Part shown: in pieces, positions 32,899-41,295 of the stretch
Position numbering within the stretch: the first letter of the stretch is position 1
Layout of the letters: each line of letters begins with the position of its first letter
NCBI RefSeq assembly: GCF_000143415.4
Contig: NW_003314329.1
Span: 702,734 to 744,028, forward strand
Length of the DNA stretch: 41,295 bases
Direction: 5' to 3'
Source: Selaginella moellendorffii
Lineage: Eukaryota > Streptophyta > Lycopodiopsida > Selaginellales > Selaginellaceae
Position numbers and translations under genes: made by a program
Notes under the pieces: model-generated
The model's input: only the letters and a program-made list of their open reading frames with translations
Databases searched by the model: none
Told to the model about the DNA's origin: nothing

Positions 32899-32909
32899 TG
32901 GTATCAGAG
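32899..32909 (+). other. Primer-binding site, initiator Met tRNA type
   Basis: TGGTATCAGAG, two bases after the LTR end, complementary to the 3' end of plant initiator methionine tRNA. This is the standard priming site of plant LTR elements. Confidence 0.85.
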
Positions 32910-35900
32910 AATGAGTCTCAGCGAGTACTATTCAATGAGATTGGGCAATTAGTCTTGTTGCATACGCAGAGATGAAAACGATGATCCGAGTGGGTATACG
33001 TTTGGGTGCAAAAGACTTCGCAATTGTTCCTTGGGTATGGATTTGGTTACCTTCTTGTTCCATATTATGTGAGCTTGCTCTTGGGCTCATAGGGTGGACT
33101 GAGTTGTTCCGGTTGCACGAGTTTACGCATGGGCTCATGAATGAGGCACATTAGCAACTCAAGATTGCACTTTGAGTTAGCAGGATTAATGTTAGCCTAT
33201 CGGTGGTTCCGTAAGTTGTTCCATGTACCATGGGTGAAAAGCAAACCTCCCTAGGTTTGCTATGAGTGGTAAATAGGCTGGTCCGTAGCTGTTTAGCACA
33301 GCACTAGTGGATCCTTCCTAGGCATGATTATAAGTGGAACAATTAAGACTATAGGGATTAGTCTATTGGTTCAAGTAGTCATGGCTGTGCTCTCTCATAA
33401 ACTTTTCTTGGATTGAATTGAAGGCAATGCGAAAGCAAGCTTGAGGTTTGGTCAAAGATGAGACCGAAAAGAGAGTCATCAAGAACGGAGGATCAAATAT
33501 GTAAATCATTTTCTCTTCTTGGAGAGATGATTTGCAACGAGGTGTTAACTCATTGCTTGTGTTCATATCATGCAATCAAGAGTCCTTATCTTGATGCATG
33601 TTGGAGATGGTGGTCTTACAATAGTGAGTTGTGGGATGGATAACAGTGAAGTGCTATACCATTTTTGTCTAAGCTCGCTATAGAAGATTTGGGTTGCAAT
33701 GCTCAATTCTTTTCCGGGGAACCTTGTTATTGCTCCTTGAGTAGCTTGGTGTTGGATTAGTTTTGAGTTTGGTCGGAAAGAGAGTGGCATGAGCTTGTCC
33801 GTGTTATGAACAAAAGTTAGTGGTGTTAGATGTTGTAAATCTCTATCGATGGGGTGTGGCATTTATGTTGCATTTTGTCGAATCGAGTTGGCACTTGATA
33901 TCCATATAAACCTTTGAAGTAATGACATGGGCATTGCTCATAGTGTTGCTTGATTGATAATCAAGTCATTATGATTTATATCATATCCATGTGATAATGA
34001 GCAATGTGTTTACGAAGTTGCTTGGTTAAACGATGATCAACCCCAAAGTGGTTGATGGAGAAGCTAGTCTACTTGCATGAAGTAGCATTGTGGTAGCTTT
34101 AATTGGATTCTTAGAGATGGTCCATTATGCTAAGCTTATGTTGGTACCTTGTTTCCTTGAGTTTGCCCATTAGGTGTTGGAAAAGGGTTGTAGCATTCAT
34201 TTGTTATAGCTCGTCAGTTGATCCATTAGCACTTGGAGTAGATTGTTGGATGGAGAAAATGTGTAGTTGAGGCATTGACATTACTAGCACTTGTGTTAGT
34301 GGAAGTGGCATTGTTACTTCGAGTGATGAGGAATTTTCCTTGGACCTTGATTTTCTATGTCATTTTTTTTTTGTTAGTGTTTTGACTTCACATTATATCT
34401 TGAAGGTGATTGAAGAAGGGTGTTAGTGCAATATGGATATCCGAAGATGTGGTCTTCGTGATCAAGCCTTGGATGTTCATTTTGCACTTTGTGGATGTCG
34501 GAGTTAGATGTCAGAAAAATGGGCAAAGATGTTCGAGGCTTAAGCATATTGTTGGACATGAGAATTTGTGTTGAGGTGAATCTATGTGAAGTTGTTTGTA
34601 GGAGGAAGTTGGTTGAGTCTTGAAAGTTTGCAATCTTGGACTGAGAGTCATTCTTTCTCTAGGATTGGAAAATTTTCCACAAATTTTCTTAGACTTTTCC
34701 GATGGCTGATTAGTTGATCACTTTGCCCGAAAACCATTCTGTTTTCGTAAGCCAGTACAAACTAGTGAAGGGGTTAGAGTTGACTTCGGTTAACTTAGAC
34801 TTTGGTAGGTAGTTTGTATGATGCGACCCAAAAGGGATGCTAACTTTTGGGGCTAAGGCAATTAAGTTGGATGGAGTCTAGAGTTGGTGTAGAAAAGTGG
34901 CCGTTGCACTTTTCTAAGAAGGGTGACCCTTGTGCCTTTCTTTTGTAGCATTATGCTCGGTGGCGGGTTGCACCTTGCATTTTGTTAAGACTCTATGAGA
35001 GTAGTGAGCTCTCACTGATTTTGACTTGGTCTTGGTGGCCCTGCGCCTTGGCTAAGGATGGTGATGTCCAACTTAGTTGTTTGAGGTTGAGATGTTAGTA
35101 CCTATACTATAGCTTTGTCTATGAGGAGGTTGTGTACCGATATGAGTTCATCTCATGGTCTTCATTTTAGTTTCGACTGAGTGTTGATCATGCATAGCTA
35201 GCCTCTTCAAGGCATACTCAGAGCTATTAACTAGGTATGTTGGTGAGCTTATCGCAGTTGAGTTGGATTTGAGTGGTCATTTAGTTTGTGCTTGTCTATG
35301 AACTTTTATCTCATACCTGGGGTATTATGTTTATGTTGGATAAGTATGTGACTTGATGACAAGAGTTGGTGCTTGGGTCTTGTGAACGCAAGTTGAGGAG
35401 TGATTGTTAGTTGCTTTGCGACTAGTGATTACTTGTAGACTTCATCAAGGACCATTGACACTTGCTTTGCTCGATGATGATTTAGCAGTGATGGGCTTGC
35501 TTTACCGGATGGTATTGCGGAGGATCGTGTCGTTAGACTTATATGGGTTTTCCATGTTGGCATGTTGACTCTATCTTTGTTGATATCATTTGGTTGCGTT
35601 TAGTTCGTGGTGTTGGATTTCATTGAGTCTTGGATGTGGTGATTCACTCCTTGAGGAAGTGTTATCTATGACTGAGTATTGTTGAGAAATTGGTCTTGGA
35701 TACTGAGTAAAGTATCTCTGACTTTGGTTAGCTTGGTTGCTAGAGAGTTTTGAGTGGTGATTCACTCTTGCTTTTTGCTAGCTTTGTTCTGTTGTTGATG
35801 GCATTGAAGTGATGCCTTGTCGTTAACATTGTTGGTATTGAAATTCAAGTGAAATGAGATGTCTCTCTGTAGGATTGATATTGAGTTTCATTAGTTCTGA

Positions 35901-37874
35901 TAAAAATAGTGTTGATGATTTGGCTTTAGCTTTGTGTTGTTGGCATTCATGCATTTGCTAGTTAGCAACTGTGTTGACGTTCAAATGAACTGAGTGGCAA
36001 GTTGAGTTAGTTGTGTTCTAGATGAGATTGTTTAGTAGGGGTTGAGCTTTAGCTTTTCCTTGAAAAGTGATTCAGTCGTGGACTATGCTAACTCTACAAG
36101 CGGAAGAGTTAGTGATCGATAATGGGAAGTTTGAATCCTTATTGGGTTTGAATTGGACTATATTGATCATTGATGATTCCCTTGTGCTTGTTACGACGTG
36201 AGCTACGTCTTGCTATAGATGAATTCATGGAGGATCATTTAGTGATCACTTGTTGAGCATAGCTCCATTGTGCTTAGCTTTTGGATTGATGCAGAAATGC
36301 TCTTCATTAACTTTGGCATTATGAAGTTTGGATTATGGATGTGTTGAAGAAGACATTGTGGGTTGCACCATGATTTCTTCTTTAGCATTGAAGTTAATTT
36401 CTATGAGACTCGTGATCATTATTAAGCAAGACTTGGCTATAGGCTTCTTCGAGCTTTTGGTTCTTTGAGTTTTCATACTTATTGTTCCATTTGTCCGGAG
36501 TTATTTGGGGAAGGCATTTTTGGCTCTTTAGCTTTGATGTTGAAGTTAGTATTTGCAATTAGCAATCATTGGTGATGATTGACTATCATCTAGGATAATT
36601 GATTATCCTTGTTAAGAAGTTTGCTTGATTATCGTTGATCTAGAGTGATTTGCTATTCTTTAAGATGGTGGATTTCTTCTTAGATGATGATTGCGCATAT
36701 CTCTTTCTTGATGGGATGATTGATGATCTTTCATGATGGTTAGTAATTTCCTGTGATGGTTTATGGCTTTTTGCAATACCACATATTCTTTGTGGTTTGT
36801 TTTGGATTGGTCTCTTGGGTTTGAGACATCAGTAGGATGTTGCTGACACTTGCTTAGGCAACTTGAGTTCCTTGGTGTTATTGGCTGGGATCTATCTGGA
36901 TTGGCTAGTGCAATGGTTGATATGAACAAGCGTTTGTTTGCTTTGCAACATTCATTTTGTTCTGTTGATTATTGCTCAAGTTAGTTCTCATAGATTATGA
37001 TGTTATTTCCTTCGGGTGATACATTCGCGAGCATTGTGCTTGTTAGTCAATGATACTTTGTGTTCTTTGAGTTGCGTTTTGTGAGTTGTTTGGCATGCTA
37101 TCTGTCATTTTCAGTAGTTAAGTTTTATCATTGAGTTTACTTGATGATATACTTGCTATTGAATTTTGTTGGATGATGAATCCTATATTTTCCAATGATA
37201 GTGATCTTGGTGGTTCTTATCTACTATAATACTAGTTTCTCAGATGATAACTTACTTGGAATACTTTTGTGTTCTAATCTAAGATATATTCATTGATAAT
37301 TAAGCCTCTAAGATATCATTGTCTATGACTTTGATATTGTCCATCTATTGATCTTTGAGTTTGGGCCAGTAATGAGTAGATTGGCTTCGGCACTTCGTGT
37401 GCATGGTGAAATCTCTAGTCATGGGGTAGCTACTGTCGACTGGTCACATAACCCACCTCTCTGTCGATGTTCCTTATTTCGGTGAAAGGGCGTGACCATG
37501 TAAACAACTCTAACTACCAGTTGACAGTAGTCTATCTAAACCTTACCGACGGGTTTGGTTTCTTTGCTTATGAGGGTTGGGGCCTTTGGCTTCTCTCTCT
37601 ATGTCTCTGCGGGCAGGGGCATATCACACTTTTGTAAGCTGGGTGACTCCCAGAGCAGCAAGGGTGGCTAACTGTGTTGGTCATTTCCTTGTCGGCAACG
37701 GCTGGAAGGTGTCTGAGTTGGCAACGCATCCGCGTTAGACAAAGAGGTTGCCCCCTAACTCATTTAAGTTGGTGCATTTCTCACATAGTGTGAGTACCGT
37801 GAACTTTTTTTAGAGTTGTTTCCTTGGTGGTATTCTAGACTCGAGTATGCATTGACGAGGACGTCGATCTTCCC
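32910..37874 (+). other. Noncoding interior of the LARD-like element
   Basis: Nearly 5 kb without a coding frame longer than about 110 codons on either strand and without a recognisable motif. The plus strand is strongly G+T rich (many TTG and GTT runs) over most of its length, a strand asymmetry typical of noncoding element RNA. Its 3' 950 bp are shared with the fragment at 1-925. Confidence 0.7.
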
Positions 37875-37887
37875 TAGGGGGGGAGAG
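37875..37887 (+). other. Polypurine tract
   Basis: AGGGGGGGAGAG-type purine run immediately before the 3' LTR, the expected plus-strand primer. Confidence 0.8.
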
Positions 37888-39011
37888 TGTCGCGAATGTG
37901 ACTTCGGGTATCGAAAGTTAACTATCGGCTAGTCCTTACGGACACTCTTACCTTACTGCCACGATAGCAGGAGGTCGGTATTGCTGGACCCTTTATTAGT
38001 CCCTCTTGTTCAAGTGTTAGTAAACTGGACTTTGCATCTGTACTTGGCCGGATGAGCATAAGGAAGGAATTCCTAAGTGTCTATTTAGCTGAGCATACTC
38101 AGCCCGGCTTTTTAGTTCTCTTTTGCTCTGTCTTGCACTGGCTTGACAAGAACCCTTGCGTATTGAGATTGGTCCCTCAATATCGCTGGATGATAGCTTA
38201 CCGTGTCTGCCAAACACCCTCGCTATCATGCCCTTTGTGTTAGTCTCATTTCGGTCCCAAATGCTATTTATGGAAAGTGTCCAGATTTGCTCATTTGGCA
38301 TATCTACGGAATGTAGAGATCGGCCTAAACACAATGGTGTTCGTCCCGTGTCCAAATTTGCAATCTAAGGACATTCCATATTTAGTAAGTTTTGAGCTTG
38401 TCCCAGAGACTAACTCCTGATACTAAGGGAGGCTTGGGGTGAAAGCCCAAAGCGTGTGTTCCTCAAGGGGGGGGGGGGTTCCAAATGTATAGTAGGGATA
38501 GTGGGTAGGTCGGGCATGGCCGACCAACCTGAGGCATAGTTTAGCTCCCGCTTGTGTGCCTATCCTTGTTCTGCGTCCGGCTTGGGTCTAAGCCCAAGTT
38601 CCATTCCATGCTAGTTGGTGGAGTACCCATATCCTCGCATTAGGCCACCGGTATGCCGAAATAGCGCCAGACTCCATTTGGCTCCGTTTTGCATGCTAGT
38701 CCTGGCATTGGGATGCTGGTTGCTCCAGGACTGTTCCAAGTCGCCCCAGGCCTCTGTCCCTTCGCTCCTTGGGCTATATGCTCAAGAGTTGCTCCGTGGT
38801 TCGGTTCCATCACTCCTTGGCTCACGCTTGGGAGTTTGGCACCGTTCGTTCGTTTAGTGGCCCAAGGCCCTGAACCTCAGGTTCCTATGGACACGTGGCA
38901 TGTGACACGTGGCATCTGTCACGTGGCACAAAGAGGGTTTAGGTTCCGCTTCGTGGTGTTATCCTATGGTAAATCACCATAGGATAAAGGGTCAAAACCA
39001 CGTGCTCTACA
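37888..39011 (+). repeat. 3' LTR
   Basis: It starts TGTCGCGAATG and ends GTGCTCTACA. It is near-identical to the 5' LTR without its duplication. A poly-G run at about 38466-38478 differs in length between copies. Confidence 0.85.
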
Positions 39012-39440
39012 GGTTGCCCCCTACATGATTGATGGAACATAAGATTGAGCTGGTCAAGGGTGCTAAGGCAGTGGTTCATCCCCTTTATCGTTTGAATGAA
39101 AAGGAACTTGAGGAGCTCACCAACTAGCTAGAGGAGTTGGTGGAAAAAGGGTATGTTAGGTTGAGCAATTCACCATATGGTGCACCGGTGCTATTTGAGA
39201 AAAAGAAAGATGAAACTATGCACATATGCATAGACTACTGGTTGCTCAACAAGTGTACAAAGAAGAACAAGTACCCATTACGAAAGATTGAGGACCTGTT
39301 CGATAGGTTGGAAAGGTGAAATACTTCTTGAGGATTGCCGTAATGTCAAGATACTACTAGATCAGTGTAGCAGAGGAAGATGTCGAGAAGACAACCTATC
39401 AAACAAGGTATGGAGGTTGGAAACAGGTCAAAGCCGTCAC
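39012..39440 (+). pseudogene. Ty3/Gypsy reverse transcriptase fragment
   Basis: It begins within pol right after the LTR. The frame 39137-39319 gives [19 protein letters not shown] and [16 protein letters not shown], the fingers of a chromovirus RT. It is preceded by a TAG where related elements usually have Gln (39126-39128). After a frameshift near 39316 the sequence resembles YFLRIAVMSRYY, then TAG in place of Gln, then VAEEDVEKTTYQTRYGG. Everything from the RT palm to integrase is deleted near 39440. Confidence 0.8.
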
Positions 39441-39456
39441 TAAAGCTAGTGGGGGC

Positions 39457-40080
39457 TTGTTACAAAGCATCCCAATTCCAGATCATCCATGGAAATGCCT
39501 AACAATAGACTTCATCACGGGACTCCCCCCAAGCGAGGGGTTTGATGCGATATTTGTGGTGGTGGACCGATTTTCGAAGATGGCACATTTCATACCTACC
39601 ACAACGGAAGTGGATGTAGAAGGTGTGGCGAAGCTGTTCTTCAAACAAGTGGTTCAAGTGCAAGGAATGCCAGAAGAGATCATCTCATATCGAGATAAGA
39701 TCTTCACCAGTAGGTTCTAGAGGATGCTTCTAAAATAATATTGCACCAAGTTGAAATTCATCACAGCCTATCACCCCCAGATAGGTATTGGGTATTAAGT
39801 CAAGTTTGAGGGCACTAACACTTCTTGATAGACAGACAAATGAAAAGGGTGAATAGGCAACTGGAGAATTATTTGCGATGCTTTGTCTCAGGAGACTAAA
39901 CCGATTGGGTAAGTCATTTAGGACTTGTGGAAATATGCTATAACAACTCACCATATTCAAATATTGGGGTGAGTCTATAGGAAGTCATCAATGGGTGAGC
40001 TATTGAAGGTTCTGTGGAACTCGGCGTGGCCGAATATCATGGAGAATTACCTGCGGTAGAGGCATTCATAGTGGAAAGAT
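39457..40080 (+). pseudogene. Ty3/Gypsy integrase core, degenerate
   Basis: 39457-39720 reads IPDHPWKCLTIDFITGLPPS (first catalytic Asp in IDFI), VVDRFSKMAHFIPTTTE and PEEIISYRDKIFTSRF (second catalytic Asp region, R-D). TAG then replaces the usual Trp of SRFW. Shifted remnants continue: KLKFITAYHPQ, VNRQLENYLR and ITTHHIQIL-type frames near 39940. Several stops and frameshifts; inactive. Confidence 0.8.
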
Positions 40081-40289
40081 TCAACATTTGGAATTTAGTG
40101 AGGGATTCCTTAGAACGGGCTCAACAAAGGCAAACCAAGTACGCAAACCAAAAGCGCCGGGATGTAGAGTTCTGACTTGGGGAGAAGGTGTGGCTGAACA
40201 CCAAGAATCTGAGGCTACCAAGTGGGATCAGCCGAAAGTTGACCCAAAGGTAAAAATGCATGTATACCTAGAAATGAACTAATCTTGAG

Positions 40290-40655
40290 TTCCTTAAGCA
40301 GGTTCGTAGGGCCTTACAAGATTGAGGCACGAATCGGTAAAGTGGCTTACCGCCTCTGACTTCCTCGAGAGATGGGGAAGATGCACTTAGTATTCCATAT
40401 GAACTTACTCAAGCTATACTTTGAGGATCCACTTCGCAAGGACCAAATAAGACCTTTACCTAAGGTTATCCAAGGGGAAGAGGAATACAAAGTCAAGGCT
40501 ATTCTCAATATGTTGCAAGAGCAAATGACAAGGATGCAAGGTGAGGGAGTTCCATGTGAAGTGGAAAGGATTTCCACACTGTGAAGCAACATGGGAACCG
40601 AAGGAGAACCTAGTGAATGCGCGAGATTTAGTGGAGGAATTTTTGTAAGGCAGAA
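40290..40655 (+). pseudogene. Gypsy integrase C-terminal tail and chromodomain, degenerate
   Basis: Frames give RFVGPYKIEARIGKVAYRL (near 40300-40350) and MGKMHLVFHMNLLKLY (40372 onward), the GPY/F-type tail. EEEYKVKAILN follows and, after a frameshift near 40545, FHVKWKGFPHCEATWEPKEN, a classic chromodomain. This identifies the element as a chromovirus. The frame then meets TAA at about 40646 and TGA eleven codons later. Confidence 0.8.
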
Positions 40656-40699
40656 CTCTATGTACTTATGCAAAGTTCAATTGAAGTATCAATTTGTGA

Positions 40700-41295
40700 A
40701 GTTGAGCAATAGCATATGTTGGGACCCAAAGGCGTGCCGAAGGTAAGTTAATTAGCATGGGTTAGCTAGGTCGGCCAAGCGTAGGGAACTACACCCAACT
40801 CCTTGCGAGGATGTCTAATCCGTAAACGTATTCTATAGAGGTTGGGTTCGAATCCCAACCCCCTAGTAAAGCAAGGCTGGGTTCAAGTCCCAACCCCATA
40901 CTAGGGCGTGGTGAGGTGAGGGGTATAAGGACACTTATATTTCGTTGTCATGGGCTCTTGGCCGAGGAGGCTAACTCGCTAAGTGGGGGGATGCCCCTGG
41001 AGACATGGTCAATAAGTTGTAGGATTAAAAAGAGACATTTGATGTGGGCATTGAACTTCTTCTATGGGTGATGGAGTTGTAAGGAACCAACTCCCCGAGG
41101 TGTCATAGGCTAAAGGATCCTCGAAAGCATGACCGAAATGATAAAGATTTCATCGGATGGGACCAAGTCCAAGATTGAGTCCAAGATTGACTCTAAGACC
41201 AAGTTCGAGATAGAGTCCGGGATCGAGTTTGAGGCCGACTCCAAGACCGAGTTCGAGACCAAGTTCGAGACAGAGTCCGAGATCCGAGATCGGGT
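40700..41295 (+). repeat. LTR-like sequence of the second Gypsy family, ending in (GAGTCC/GACCAAGTTC)n
   Basis: Noncoding sequence following the chromodomain. It contains duplicated GGTTCGAATCCCAACCCC-type blocks (40850-40905), the GTGGGGGGATGCCCCTGG box related to 2067 and 2251, and from 41158 a low-complexity tract of the GAGTCCGAGAT type, the reverse of 14038-14330. Probably the start of the 3' LTR, cut by the window end. The GTTCGAATCCC string resembles a tRNA T-arm, but no tRNA can be folded around it. Confidence 0.5.

Larger units (their letters stand above)
31501..39011 (+). mobile_element. Complete nonautonomous LTR retrotransposon (LARD-like, 7.5 kb)
   Basis: Two highly similar LTRs (31501-32896 and 37888-39011) start TGTCGCG and end CTACA. 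A primer-binding site (TGGTATCAGAG, 32899-32909) follows the first, and a polypurine tract (37875-37887) precedes the second. The roughly 5-kb interior has no gag or pol; it is a G+T-rich, stop-rich sequence, as in large retrotransposon derivatives that borrow proteins. Near-identical LTRs suggest recent movement. The flanking pentamers (TGGAG and GGTTG) do not match, so the flanks may derive from recombination or a post-insertion rearrangement. Confidence 0.85.

Noticed and set aside
36660-36929. Minus-strand frame of 89 codons in the LARD interior
   Set aside because: Isolated, low-complexity His/Asn-rich reading of a G+T-rich noncoding strand; no homologous feature recognised.
40850-40905. 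tRNA gene suggested by GGTTCGAATCCC
   Set aside because: Only a T-arm-like string; no acceptor stem, D arm or anticodon arm can be placed around it.

Overview
The window looks like nuclear DNA of a green-lineage eukaryote. It holds Ty3/Gypsy chromovirus relics, an initiator-Met-tRNA type primer-binding site (TGGTATCAGAG), TTTAGGG-type telomere-like repeats, GT-AG introns and a plant-type FCP1/NIF phosphatase motif (DLNGVL). I see no ordinary host gene, rRNA, tRNA or CRISPR array. Almost everything is transposon.

Layout. 1-5027: fragments of LTR retrotransposons with no intact gene. 5028-24728: two copies of one large, apparently undescribed DNA transposon lying head to head. Copy A (5028-13093) is truncated. 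Copy B (13094-24728) has both ends, marked by a 22-bp inverted repeat starting GCTCTATTTCG. 24729-31500: a degenerate Gypsy element (gag, protease, RT) interrupted by a small LTR element with a perfect 5-bp target duplication, then a reverse-oriented LTR and a LINE-type zinc-binding fragment. 31501-39011: a structurally complete but protein-less LTR element (two LTRs, PBS, PPT). 39012-41295: degenerate Gypsy RT, integrase and chromodomain, then LTR-like sequence.

The DNA transposon carries two divergent genes. One encodes a putative DDE-type transposase with a DUF7869-like core and two N-terminal beta-rich repeats. The other is a spliced gene of 1,646 codons reading frame-clean through eleven exons in copy B. 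It has a ParB-like segment (GQHS motif), a methyltransferase-like segment, Lys-rich and acidic linkers and a C-terminal FCP1/NIF-type HAD domain. Between them lies about 2.7 kb with CpG-rich tandem repeats and telomere-like repeats, probably a bidirectional promoter. Copy A keeps the transposase core but has lost the ParB-like part and the 3' half of the second gene. Copy B keeps the second gene but has lost the transposase core.

Three signals stand out. (1) A 22-bp palindrome (ATGGCRTGWGG followed by its reverse complement) occurs more than 30 times, only inside the element. It fills several 38-54 bp introns and builds a ladder of nested palindromes at 22455-22878. (2) The second gene's frame is broken only by five TAA/TAG codons, never TGA and never a frameshift, and it ends in TGA. 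The transposase also ends in TGA, and one TAA in copy B aligns with CAA in copy A. This fits either UAR read as glutamine or C-to-T decay of methylated DNA. (3) The ParB-like/methyltransferase-like/HAD fusion is an unusual cargo protein. All functional statements are inferences from sequence; no search was run.
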